Positions 13,599-26,459 of a stretch of DNA of 64,000 bases are shown here, in pieces. The notes under the pieces are model-generated. The model saw only the letters and a list, made by a program, of their open reading frames with translations, was not told where the DNA came from and did not search any database. Location: contig OY783203.1 of the NCBI GenBank assembly GCA_963678705.1, positions 45,818,347-45,882,346 of the forward strand. Reading direction: 5' to 3'. The DNA comes from Panorpa germanica. Lineage: Eukaryota > Arthropoda > Insecta > Mecoptera > Panorpidae. The first letter of the stretch is position 1, and each line of letters starts with the position of its first letter. A program made the translations under genes and the position numbers.

Positions 13599-16500
13599 AT
13601 GGACGATTTGTATGTGTTGTTTCCACCACCCTGGCCCACAGATCCCAAAGAGCGATTGTAAAGTTTATGTATATTTTTAAATTAGGGTTTTTTTTAATAT
13701 TGGTTATAATTGTGAGACATGAAAATACTTTATGATTTTTGATACAATTTTCAACTTCACTAAATTATTTATGTGTGATCTATAATTATAAACATTTTGA
13801 CATGGAGTGTTTGTTTGGTATGAATGGTACCCCTACCTAGTTCCTCGATTGTTTTGTGATTTGTGACAATGATTTGTTTTACTAATATCATGAAATGTTT
13901 AGCAGCGACCGTGGTTCTCGCCGTAGACATGACCGCAACAAGCGTTCGCATATTCGCTCCCCCACGTCCAATCGACGACATCGCCATCGTCATCGCGATG
14001 AACGTACTTCTTCCCGACGTCGTAAGAGAGATCTGGACGCTCAGGTAGGTCCAAGTCCTTCAAGGTCTAATTTTATTGTTATCTTAATATTATTGTTTTT
14101 TTAGTAGAAATGCCATTGTTGTATTGTTCTAATCAATCAATGCAGATTTGTTTTTTGTTTGTTTATTTGTTGAGTCTTGTTTCACAAATGTTTATTTCAT
14201 TTATTCACTGTAAGCTTTTAAAGACAAAGTTTAGTTGTTCGAAACGAGTTGACGCGCATTGTTATTTCTGAAATTAGTGAATAAAATACATATGGTCGTG
14301 TATCGTGTATCGTGCGTTATCTGAATTCTACGAATAAATACCAGTATAACAATTTAAAAATATTTATAAAACTAAAGAAAGCTGAGAGCTGAACCAGAAG
14401 ACATCATCATCATCCTATGGTAAATTCAAGTTCTTTTTAAAATTACAATCATAGATGAATATGGGATACTTTAAACAATATTTTCTTTAGACAACATTTT
14501 CAAATACTGTGGGCGGACTAAGGAAAATCGTTGTTAGGAGACCGAGGAACAACTAAACGGAACGGATTCTTTAATTCTAAGGTTGTCCGCGTTGTTCTAT
14601 TAATAGTTACCGGCTATTTCTACCAAGACTCGTCATTGCATTTATCTAGTGGCTCTGAAGTTCTAATTTCACTGAACTAAGATCGTTCTCTCGCATGTAA
14701 CTTTATAGATAAATATACGTTATAATAGGAACTTTCAATCCATACTATAATTTTAGCGTTAGTAGGAACATAATTTTCATAGCACGAACATGTCTTATTA
14801 AGTCGCGGTGTTGTGATGTTATTAACCACGTTCACAAAATGTGATAAATTTAATAAAAACATCTTTAGTGACTTTACGTTGGTGCATGATATACTCGTAT
14901 GTTTGAAATACATATAATCGTAGAATGACAGCCTAGTATAAAGTTTAATAATTAGATGAGATGTTATCCGGCTGGTCGGGCCCAAGGAATGCACTTTTCT
15001 GCTGCAGCCCAACAAATATGGAGCACCACACGTTGTTACCAAAAATATCCAAATTTGAAATACATAAACCCAGTGAGGAACTCGTGGACAATTCTAACAT
15101 AACATCAGTGAACCTAATAAATTCGTTTAATAATTTTGCTGAAAATTATGATAACGTTCGTCTGTTGCCGGTGAATACCCCAGCTACCTCAGCCATCGCC
15201 AAGGAAACATCGCAACCCAGTGATACAGAGTCCTATTACGACGGCCCGGTGTATTGTGATTATATGTCAAAGTGCAACGAACACGAAGGTGTGAAGAAAG
15301 TCACGAGAAATCCATTCAACACACCACCGTTTCCCGCCAACAACTTAAAAACAGGAAAAAACAAACATGTAAACAAAGAAGATGATATATGGAAATATTT
15401 ACAAAGCAATTCGTTTGCAGATTCAAATAATCCAACATGTACCAATAATGTAAATAGTTCAACAAAAAAACCTTCATTTCCAGCTTTTATACAAAATCAA
15501 GTGATAATTCCTGGCAAATATGAACTACCTCCAGCATTTAATCACTCCAGAAGAAATAAAAGTTACGTGTCGACGCATCCTGTGATATACCCGCCCTCTC
15601 CGGTTATGCATACAGAAGCCCAGCCCTCGGCGCAACCCTGTAGTTCAATTTATTTAATTCCATTCGAAAATACGTTCGATAATTTAAGTTCTAATGATAT
15701 GAATATGAATAACATGGATCAGCAATCTACATTTGTGGATGAAAAAGAAAGAGCTGTGTCCTTTGATAAATCAATACCAATAAGTGATTGTTATTTTCCT
15801 CCTGTGCGACAATCGGATCCAGCCACTATTCATCCAGAACATCCATGTCCTTACAATAATCCTTTTGTGGAAAATCAACAAGTTCCTTATATGAAAAGAC
15901 ATGATTATAACTTCATGTCTACTTCAAGGCCACAGATTTATAATTACGAAAATTCTCCTGGTTACTGTTATAATCCGTCTATAGTATACCCAACTTCTTC
16001 CCAGCCTTCTCCACAGGTTCCCCAACCTCCCCAACCTCCATCCATGACCGTTTTACCATCTACGTGGTGGCCTGTTATTGAAACTCCACATCAACCGTCA
16101 ACTTCTTGGGGCTGGTCGGAACAGGGGCCCCAAGAAATTTATGAAAAAGATAATCGAAGTACAACTGATGCATCCGAGGTACCCGCCGCAATATAGAACA
16201 GTTTTGCCATTTTTAACAGCATGGTACACTTTGGCATGGTACACACGTGTGAGTGACTTGCTTTGTTGAAACTAACATTAATAACATACCGATATTACAA
16301 GAATACTAATTTTTGTCGACCTACAACCTACAACCTACTCAGATATAAGCAGAGTTCTATGTTACATATCATTATTTTGTTATGTCGGGCTTTACACCAA
16401 TAGGATATTGGCAAGACATATTTTGATTGTCCTTTTTTAAAGTTTTACGTCACTGTACAGTGTACACTCTCCCAAAACGTGGGTAGTAGTAACGTCGAAA

Positions 16501-19500
16501 TAAACTCAAGCGGAAAAATTCTACAGGACACAAATCGTACTAGCAAAATGAAAAACACTACGTCGTAATCATTAAATATAAATGAGAAGATGTTGTATTT
16601 TATTTTAAAGAGTATAAAATGAATTACACTAAACTATTTTTAACAAATTATATTTCTAATACAATATACCAGTGTACATAAAATGAAAACAGTTCATTCA
16701 GAACAGTTAAAAGTCAGAAGAGTCTACAATTTGATCAAAAATATCTTTGAGATACGAAAATAGTACCTACTTACTAAATGACTTCATACGAAATTAGTTT
16801 TCTGTTTACGTGTTTCTTCGCCAGTGGAGTCTGTCGGGGTAACAGTTCTGAATTTGTGATGAAACCTTCACTTATTTACGTTTACGTGATTATCGTCTCA
16901 AGGAATACTGCGTTATTTACTCCTGTCTTTGTTTAATAACACATCGCTCACAGTGATAAACTCAATGATTGTATTCAATTCACTCATATTATTTTATTTA
17001 AATGCTAAAATAAATGTGTTATTCGGTTAATGTGTGGAACGTTTTAAGTGCTATAACTAGTTCGAATAAAGTGCAACGCATCCCTAAGGGTTTAGACTCT
17101 GAATTGCATCTCAATTTAGAAATAAAATATTCCTTTTATTTAAATTAAAGTTCCAATAATCTTTCCATTTATTGCGACTACATCATTTGTTGTGGTACCG
17201 TTGTAAAACGGAGTGGGACCGCCGGACCGCGAGAGTGACCTTGATGCTACAGATAGAATTGTATCATTTAACAAGCGTAATACGCGTCGGGTCGCGTCGA
17301 ATTAGTGTCGCTCGTGAATATCGCCGAATACAGTACAGTACAATAAAAAACTTGTAGTCTTTGTCATTTTTAATTTTTAATTCGGTATAATTTTCTTTAC
17401 TAATTTAAAGTAATGTTTCGCACTTTTAAATTTCTCATAATTAATTATGCGTGCCGCTGCCATTGTGGGAGATCGAAATCATTTCCCAGACATCCTAAAC
17501 ACCTAACATCTCTCGATATGTGATCTGTCTTGTACTTCACCAAAGTTGACAGCGCTAACTGGAGAGTGTTACAAGCTGAGTTTAGTGGTGTTACATTGAC
17601 CACCAATAGTTACGCGAACGGCAAACGGCAAATTGCACTAACGCTGTGTTGTAGCACTACTCATTATTTCAGCAGCGGGCTGACGATATTTTTAGTGTCG
17701 TGATATTTGGCAGCGGAAAACCGTTTGCAAGCGACGATCAACCGGGCCGCGACGAGCTTTAGTTGCACCTTCGATACCACGGTCGTCAGACGGTAAATAT
17801 CAGACATTTCGTACTTGTCGAAAATCGAAAATATAGCAATCACGTTAAAATTGTATGGATGTTTACTGTGTTAAATTATTGTTAACAAGGGCAAGGGAAT
17901 TAAACAATGAGTGAGTAGATGTGATTTATTTAGTTATTGGACGTCTTGATTAATTTCAATGGCGGCGAGATCATCGGGGACGACCCCCAACAACGCCTCT
18001 GTGCGTCGCAACAGGTACTCGCGATCCTCAACTACGAGTGTCACACAGATGTTATCGGACAGTTGTTCTAGTTTATTACATCGGCTCACACGAAGAGGAC
18101 CGTCTGAGAAGCCCGAACGTACGATCGCAACCACTAACACTCATAGAGGTCGACCGGAGGATAAAAATTTATCGCCCCGCATAAGAACTGACAACAATTC
18201 AAATTCCATTGCCACATCTAGTAGATCAGATGATAGAAATCTTTATTTGTTCGGGCGGAGTAGGTATGATGATAATTCACCACTCGCAGCTTATTCCAGT
18301 AATCAATTAAATAACAATAAAACAGCAGGAGCACCAATGACAACTTTTGGCAAAACGCGAAGAGAGAAAGACAATAGTCCTGTGATGACAGTAATCCGTA
18401 CAACTTTAAATAATGTCAAAGACGCAACAACGTTGGGCAGCACTCGTAGTCGATTAGAAAATAAATATTCTGCCGTACTAGATAGAGTAAAGCGAAGAGA
18501 TGATGATGATAGAGAGAGAACTATTGAACCTAATCCTAGGAGCTTAATGAAAAGCTCAACGACTGTACTATTAGGTGAAAAGGCTTATCCATATGTAAGC
18601 ATGCAACCCACGCGTGAGAAAACTCGAGAAAAGACACCGTACCGTGCATCACAACGTACTAATAATCACGAACTTTCGTCATATAGTTCAAAAAATCATA
18701 AAACTGACCTATGGTTTTCTCAAGATACTGCTAGTGGATATTTAGACCGTGATAGCGCCTACAGACCTCGACACAGATCTGGTCATGTCGAAACAAAAAA
18801 ACATGCCAGACCGACAAGGTCAGGAAAAAGTGAGCATTCTGATAGAAAGGCGGATAGGAAAACAACTAATCTTAGGTTGTGTCCCGTGGACTTAAACGCC
18901 ACGTATGATCACGATTCCCGCCGAAATCAAAAATCTCAAAATAGACATAATTATGAGGACGATGAAGCTACACCAACGAATAATGACCAGTTAACTGAAC
19001 GTGAAGCAAAACGAAAGGAGATTCAAAGTTTAATTATGAAATATGCCCAGTTGGATGAAGTTTATGGACGCTCTGAAAATATCGCACCTGTAAATGGAGC
19101 ACCAACTTCATCGGCTATTGCAACCACTTCTTCATCGTCAGCTATTGTAAACAAAGCTCACAAGCAAAAGATGTCGAAAGTGTTGTCACCATCCGTAAGT
19201 AATGGCTTTGAACTGAACTGCGGACTGCATCCTATTTCTCCCACATTTATTATAACATATGGCGAACATATTCTTCAGATTATTCTCGTTCAAATTAGAA
19301 TCTTTTTAATTCGGTAGTGATATATTATAAAACAAAATCATGCATAAAATATCATTATCATTATGATAACACACCTCATAAAAGTGAATTACTAAATTAC
19401 TAACACTGTAGTGGCTTTACTAAAATATCGTGATCTTTTGAACCCTGTGTGGTGCTATAACAAATATTTTAACGGTGTAAATTGTGTTGCTAAATATTTG

Positions 19501-22500
19501 TGCTCGATAACAGTGTGATTGTCTGTCCATTGTGATTTTGCTACATATACTCGTATTTATACATTTTGAATTATCACAAATTTAAATTGAAGTAGTTGCA
19601 TATGTAATGTTACCATAGAATCTTTTACATAATAAAAATAAATCTGCATAGTTCTTACTGCGATAATGGCATATCTATAGCTTTGTAGATCGTGATATCA
19701 CTGTGAGAACTATCGTGAATTGGTAAGACCACAAAATTCTCACAATTAATCAGTACCAGTTCATTTTCAATATACCTAAATAATTTCATCGATCACATTT
19801 AGTTAAAAAAAACATTTGTGATTTAACTATCGGTAAAATCGTTGCAATATGTGTTTTTCCCTATAATTTTATATAACATTGCAACGATTTTTTTTTTTGG
19901 TAACTTGACCGTTTCTCACGGCAATGTTGCCCTGCCTTGTTCTTGATTATTGGTATCTGCACATCTACGACGCGCTTCCAATTGACGTTTCCAACATCGC
20001 TGCCACCTGTCTACATGTTGCCGTCTTGCCTCGTGTTGTCATCCTCCTTCAACGCTACTGAACTTCTGCTGAATACAGAACCAGGCTTCTAGACCATCCT
20101 CCGTCGAAGATGATCTTCATGGGCACCTTGTTTATCATCACGGCGACATCCTGGAGAACAGATGTTCGTGAATACACTAACAACCTCCTATTAGTGTAGA
20201 ACGGTTTTTATATAATAAAATCGATTTTCTTTTAGGAACACATTTTTTTTAAGTTTCAATTACTTTAATTCTCTTTATTCAAATTTAAAATTCAAGTCTT
20301 ATCAAATTACATTTATTAGGAAAAATAATTTTTATCTTAAATAAAGTAATTGAAAGAATTCTTTAAATCAGTAGCATGCTCAGTCATTTAAAGATTAGAT
20401 TTTTTTTTTAATATACCTACTAAATGAGGGTATGGTTAACAGATTCAAAAAAGAAAAAGTTACTGACGGGTGCACACTTTGTGTATATTTTTTCGTTACA
20501 AGTTTTTTTATTTATATATTGGCTGTGTTTGAAGTACATCAGATTTACTGTGGTTTTTATTTTTTACAGACAAGATTCTCTCCACTCTGGGTGAAGGAAC
20601 GTTTGGAAAAGTACTTAAAGTGAAAGATATTCAAGAGTAAGTACTAACGATGATATAAATTTATTGTGTGTTCTGAATTAATTAGTTGTAAGTCTATGCT
20701 ACATATTCACTGAGCAGTGTTCTTAGTAACAGGTTATTCACAATATTATGATATTGACAATCATATTTAAAATAACATTAGTCCATTGTAATTCCATTTT
20801 AGGATGAGAAATACAACTCAAAAATAAAACGTTGTTATTTATTAGTTTATTTTACAAGTAAGTTTATATATTAAATAAAGTTTAACACATATTTTCTTTT
20901 TATTCTAGAGATCATACTATGGCTCTAAAAATTATAAAAAATGTGGAAAAGTATCGAGAGGCTGCTAAGTTGGAGATTAAAGTTCTCGAGAAAATAGCAG
21001 AATATGATCCGGAATGTGAAAAGTAAGTCGTCTAACTCAGTCTAAAATACGAATTTGTATGAATAATGATAAAGTAACACTAAACTGTTATTGTCTTTTG
21101 CAGTATTTGTGTTAGAATGTTAAACTGGTTTGATTATCATGGACATACTTGTATTGCATTTGAAATGTTAGGACAAAGCATATTTGACTTCTTGGTAAGT
21201 GTTTAATAAAATGTTGCAAATAGGTTACAATAAGATATAGTCACTATAAATTTGTTTTAAATTTGCCTATTTTATCATTAGCCTATAGTAAATATTATCT
21301 ATGTGCATTAACAATGTGTGCATCGACTAACTTTTGCAATAGAACAGCTTACTGTGTTATGACAAAAAGAAACATAATTTTTTTTTGTTTAATAAAATAA
21401 TAATCCTAATCATTTGCATATTATTTGTTCAATTTTAACATGTAATATCTCTTTTATAATATAATTTATTATTAAAATTTTAATTTCAGAAAGATAATGA
21501 TTATCAACCTTATCCACTAGATCAAGTACGTCACATAGCTTATCAGCTTTGTTATGCTGTTAGATTTTTACATATGAATAAATTGACGCATACAGATTTG
21601 AAACCAGAAAATATTTTATTTGTTGATTCCGATTATGAGACTGTTTACAATGCTAAAAAGGTAATACTCAAGTCAAAAGTTTTTGGTCTGTTCTTAGATC
21701 CGATAAATACATATTTTTATTTGTTTCAGCGTTGTGATCTTAAGCGTGTTAAGTGCACAGACATTCGATTGATAGATTTTGGAAGTGCAACCTTCGATCA
21801 TGAACATCATAGTACAATTGTGTGTACACGACATTATCGTGCTCCTGAAGTTATTTTAGGTAATTCATTTATATATTTATACAATTATGATATATATAAC
21901 TATTGTTTATATATCGCATATCAGGTTAACTATTAAAATAGCAGAAACATTTTGTAAACATCCTTCTTATAATTTATTTCATAAGACTTCTATATTATTT
22001 AAACTGTCACTTTCATGATTTTTTTTTAGAATTGGGTTGGACGCAACCCTGTGATGTCTGGTCTATTGGCTGTATTATGTTTGAACTTTATCTGGGAATT
22101 ACTTTGTTTCAAACTCATGATAACCGAGAACATCTAGCAATGATGGAGCGCATATTAGGACCTATTCCATACCGGTAATTACAGAAGCTATTTTTTAGAG
22201 TTTATTTGCTTTAGTTTTTATAAGGTTTGCACATTTTTATATTAAACGCTGATATTTTGTTTCAGAATGGGAAGAAAATCAAAAACCAAATATTTTTATC
22301 ATGGAAAACTGGATTGGGACGAGAAAGGGTCTTCCGGTCGTTATGTTAGAGATAATTGCAAACCACTAGCTGTATGTATTTTACTTTACGTCACTAGCCT
22401 TAATTATTTTTGTTTTTGATATTGTAATATTTAATTAATAAAACTATTGCAGCGTTATATTCAGTCTAGTGATGAAGACCACAAACAACTTTTTGCATTA

Positions 22501-22653
22501 ATTGCGTCGATGTTGGAGTATGAGCCAGCGCAGCGAATTACATTAACTGAAGCGTTAAAGCATCCCTTCTTCAGTAAGATTCCTGCTCATCAACGTCTTG
22601 AAAATGACGCTGATCGCGAAGCGAGAGAACGAAGTCACAGTTTGTCAAGGTGA
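13599..22653 (+). CDS. Doa: Doa LAMMER (CLK-type) kinase, short isoform
   Basis: Dual-specificity kinase of the LAMMER/CLK family, which phosphorylates SR splicing factors. This isoform starts with exon 13599-13657 (ATG in GAAATGG context; peptide [19 protein letters not shown]), then 13903-14044, a very basic Arg/His/Ser segment, together 67 residues. Both introns are GT-AG and phases agree: TT is carried over and C completes a Phe codon, and 14044 ends a codon. It can then join the common exons 20079-20163, 20570-20636, 20909-21022, 21104-21194, 21490-21660, 21730-21859, 22030-22174, 22266-22371 and 22453-22653, for 436 residues in all, close to usual CLK length. The kinase identity is certain. 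That these N-terminal exons join directly to 20079 is inferred from phase and composition, not from transcript evidence. Confidence 0.62.
14961..16178 (+). CDS. Doa: Alternative N-terminal coding exon of Doa (probable)
   Basis: An open block of 406 codons from ATG 14961, rich in Asn, Pro, Ser and Tyr and probably disordered, with poly-Pro patches near the end ([10 protein letters not shown]). It is far too long for chance here. A donor at 16179 (GAG|GTACCC) ends the block in phase 0, which fits the common Doa exon at 20079; otherwise it reads 16 more bases to TAG at 16194-16196. There is also a strong acceptor ending at 15007 (CTTTTCTGCTGCAG). Entering there needs two carried bases, and the exon ending at 13657 supplies exactly two, so 13599-13657 could splice to 15008 as well as to 13903. 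I recognise no domain. It could instead be a separate single-exon gene; its position between two other Doa-compatible N-terminal exons argues for a long Doa isoform. Confidence 0.55.
16179..17958. other. Intron and probable alternative promoter / 5' leader of Doa
   Basis: No convincing coding sequence. From about 17440 to 17800 the DNA is richer in G and C than its surroundings and lies just upstream of the ATG at 17959, as expected of a promoter and 5' leader for the long isoform. No TATA box or initiator can be called with confidence. Confidence 0.4.
17959..22653 (+). CDS. Doa: Doa LAMMER (CLK-type) kinase, long isoform
   Basis: Exon 17959-19194 encodes 412 residues of Ser/Arg-rich, probably disordered sequence, with [18 protein letters not shown] near its start, and ends in phase 0 (TCC|GTAAGT). 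It joins exon 20079-20163 ([20 protein letters not shown], the conserved lead-in to CLK kinases) and then 20570-20636, 20909-21022, 21104-21194, 21490-21660, 21730-21859, 22030-22174, 22266-22371 and 22453-22653: 781 residues. In the common 369-residue part I see the glycine loop GEGTFGKV (36-43), the ATP lysine in MALK (K58), the catalytic HTDLKPEN (D155), DFG (192-194), TRHYRAPE, and the family signature [11 protein letters not shown] (253-263; 22134-22151 codes LAMMER). It ends ERSHSLSR. All exon phases agree. The donor at 20164 (GTTCGT) is weak but gives the expected ENRYKILSTLG. One oddity is Cys208 in the activation segment. Confidence 0.93.
19835..19891. repeat. Perfect 14-bp hairpin in a Doa intron
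   Basis: AAAATCGTTGCAAT at 19835-19848 is matched exactly by ATTGCAACGATTTT at 19878-19891, with a 29-base AT-rich loop, followed by a T run. It lies about 190 bases upstream of the exon at 20079. It may be a tiny MITE remnant or a structure in the pre-mRNA; the sequence does not decide. Confidence 0.6.
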
Positions 22654-25600
22654 AAAGACCAATTCTGAGAAATATAATGAGAATTATCGTATTTTGCGTT
22701 GTTTCAAAATTTAATAATCCTTGTTTAATTATTAAATAATAATATAATGAAAGTTTAGCTGAAAAATCATTACGAATATTTTTACGATAATAGAGAGGTG
22801 TTGTGTGTATTAAATGTATATATTCGGATTAACAGCTAAAAACGATTAAGAAACAATGTTTGTTGATATTGTATTATCATCATTATTACGATATTGATTT
22901 AATTGTATCCTAAATTAGCGTCTCGATTTAAAAAAAGCCCTGATTTTATGTTTAGAATTGTATTAATAGTTTTAAATAATCATTCTCGCTTTAAATTTTT
23001 CACAATTAAATAAGGTATTCTGTATCTAAATTACATACGATCATTCTTCATTTAAATTGACTCTGCAACTGATTTCAAAATATCTTTTGATGTTGCAGTA
23101 CTAGAATCAGAAAACTGGTATTTTACCTTTTCGTTTGTTTAAATTCATTTGTTATGTAATATATTTAATAAAAAATGTCATATTAATTATTGTCTTTTCT
23201 TAGAATGGAATAATATAACAACATAAAATGGACCGTATTTAATACGTAAAGCAGGATTTACAGGAGTACTAAGGGCTTTTCTATTTTTTATAATAAAAAC
23301 AATTATATTTAGTGAAATATTGATATTTTCATTATTATATTTCGAGTTTCCATTATTATTTGATTATTTCGCATTACGTGTTTAAATGTGGTCCTGAATA
23401 TAAAATTAAAATAAATCTAAATTCTTTTCTGTTCATTATGATATTTAAAGATAAATAATATTTAATATGTGCAGCGTGTGATATTAAATAATTAGTCATT
23501 ATTTCTGATGCGCTGATCAATTATAAAATTAATTAAAAATAATAAATTAATATTCAGAAATAAATGAAAGAGCGCTTACATATCTCACTATTAAAGTTTG
23601 CAATGTACATTTTACAATTCACTTAAGCCTACTAATACAATTGCATGGTATTGCTAAAAATTGAATTCATCATGATGGAGTAACTTGATTGTTGTTACTA
23701 TAAAGTATAACATTTTCTTTGAAATGTTTTTTTGTCTCTTCTAATAGCAGTTGCATTAATGCAAAATGAATGTAGTCCTCCAAATTATATTCTGGATAAA
23801 AAATGTATCTTCCTGTGTTTGAATTTAAATACAGTTACAGGACCATTTTTCTGCACTGTATAAATAAGGGTTTCATTCTTAAACTTATTTTATAGATGTT
23901 GACGCTGAACACTCTTAACCGACAAAAAAGTTATTCCTATTGTCTTAACCCATTCTACTGGATTAACGAGTTGTCTGTGCTGTACATATCCTGTATCCAG
24001 AGTTTATGACTGAAGAGGACTGTCTTCAGTATCGTCTTGCATATTATTAGATTGTTTTCTTGGCGGACATAAAAAATCAAAGTAGGGTAAAGTTACAAAA
24101 ATAATGTGTTTCACACAGTGTGCATTTGTATGATAGTTATATGACAAATATAGGTGTGATAAGGGGCATATACACTTGTGATAGAAATTTATTGCCCGTA
24201 TGAGCAACTTTGTGACGAATAGAATGCAGTAGAATGGGTTAATTTGATACTAGAGCAAAACTTGTTATGTTATAAATTGAAATAACCCAGATTTTTATTT
24301 TAGCTAATAATTAAGAATTTCTTAGAAGAAATAGTTTTACCAAAAATAAAAAGTTGCATTTTCTCTGTTTTATTCATAGTCAAAAGAGGGAAAAATGAAT
24401 ATAAAACTACAGACCGAAACTGTGGCAGTCTTACACTCTTACAATGTAAAAGGAGGGCAGAACTAAATCTGTGAAAATCTATTCTGCAGTACAGCACATT
24501 TATACATGGCAAACATTGTCCAAGTTTGTTATATTTAAATAAACTATAATTCAATTAATAGATTTTTTTCTATTCATATTTCCATATAAAGAATATACAC
24601 ATATTTATATCTTTCAAAATAAATACGTATCACTAGTTCACAATTATAATTTATATTTTTAAAAATGTTATTTGCGCTTTATTATTTTATATATTATAAA
24701 AATAATTTATCTCTAACTTGAGGTTTTTGAATTACCTTTTAAGTTGCAAATCTTCAATTTTAATTTGGCACTAGTTTTAAATAAATTTGCACTGGATTAT
24801 ACATGTGTCCAAGTCATTTAAAAGGTGATGTAGATTGTAGAACACCAAAATATTCTGTTATGGTGTTATAAAAAAAAGAACGAATGGTACAATTAAAAAT
24901 ATGATTGCAAAATATAATTGCAGATGAACTATGCATGGATTACGTACTCAAATATTCTAAAATTAAAATAATTTGTAGTATGTGAAATATGTGTTACGAA
25001 TTAAATTAGCAAAATAAATTGGTTATTACTTACTACTTACAAATATGTTACAAGACATAATACATAAGCAATGTAATAAGGAGATCGTCTTATGTAAATA
25101 TATTGCTTTACATTAAATAGATTCTGCCGTCAACTCTTGCATGGACCGTTACTACTGGTTGTACTTAATTCATTTGCATGCATTTTGCATAGGAGAAGAA
25201 GAGATTTATGTTCTAGGATCATATATCTCCAACAATTATTTTTCAAATAACCATTTCCACATATTAGTTTACATTTTTCACATTACTATGTGTTTTTAAC
25301 AAGAAAAAAGGTTTGGTTTTTTATGTTCTGTTGCAAAATGTGTGTTATGTTAAAATTGTATCATGTTGTATTAAGAAATGTACTTTTCTATACTTGTTAG
25401 AGATGATCTCCTTACTGTGCTATAGTTCTTTAAGATATGTGAAATAAAGTTTTAGATAAATAGTAAATATAAAGTTGTATTATATTGCACAAAGTAAGTA
25501 AAAATATAGAAAAAATATCTTACGCAATACTTTTTGTACTTCCTTTTCCAAATGTTTTGACCTGAAGTAATACGTAGTACATACATGGATAGCCCCTTAG

Positions 25601-26459
25601 TCACATAGGGATCACTAGTGTCTGTCCGTCCCCTGTAGCATGTTTTCTGGTTTGTTTGAGCAGTCAGGGTATGTAAATAATAATTATAATTGGAAATATT
25701 AAAACAAATACATCAGAATTTTTTGTGTTGTTATTATGTTTTTTGAAATAAATAAATATGTATAAAAAGGAACCCACTATTGTGGTTGTGAAAATAATTA
25801 TATTAAATGATTATGAAAATATAATTTGAAAATTTGCTTATTATAAGGTTTTTAGTTTTCATTTTAAAATTATATAGTTAACGTTAGTTATATTATTTGT
25901 ATTGTAGTGCAAATTTGCAATAAACAAATTGTGTTAAATATATAATGTTCTTATTTAACAGGCTTTCGTGAATATGAATTAACGAAAGCTTGAGAAACTT
26001 TAAAATTGCAAATTTTGAAGTGCATTGGGGCGATCGCGTTCTGAATTACTGAACTAATGTGGCTGAATACAATTGGATTTGGCGCAAGATCTAAATAAAA
26101 CTAATTTACTTTTAAAGAAAAATTTAACTTTTGTAATCGTTATTTCACCGTAACACTTTAATCATATTAAAACTAGACTGTCCTACAAAAGTATGTTTAT
26201 CCAGCTTGTCCAGACCTAAAAGACAAAATTAAAAATAATATGCTTCTTAAATTTGAGAAACGTTGAATAAGCAGAGAAATGATTTTTTTACGTTTGTTGT
26301 TAAATTCACACTGAACTATTTAAAATTTATCCAAAATTGATCATCAAATGTTTTGATAAAATATTTTTACATCAATTGGTTTCAAACTGGTAACAATATA
26401 AATTATGCCAACCATTTAAAATTTTTAGTGTAACCCCAAATCCAAATTAATAGTTAAAT
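22654..26459. other. Doa 3' untranslated region and intergenic DNA
   Basis: AT-rich DNA with no coding signal. Several AATAAA motifs follow the Doa stop, for example near 23166 and near 25442, so the 3' UTR may be short or several kb long. I cannot place the true end. Open readings here on both strands are short and unlike any family I know. Confidence 0.5.

Noticed and set aside
14677-15042. 121-codon minus-strand open frame
   Set aside because: Overlaps the well-supported plus-strand Doa-like exon at 14961 and has no family resemblance.
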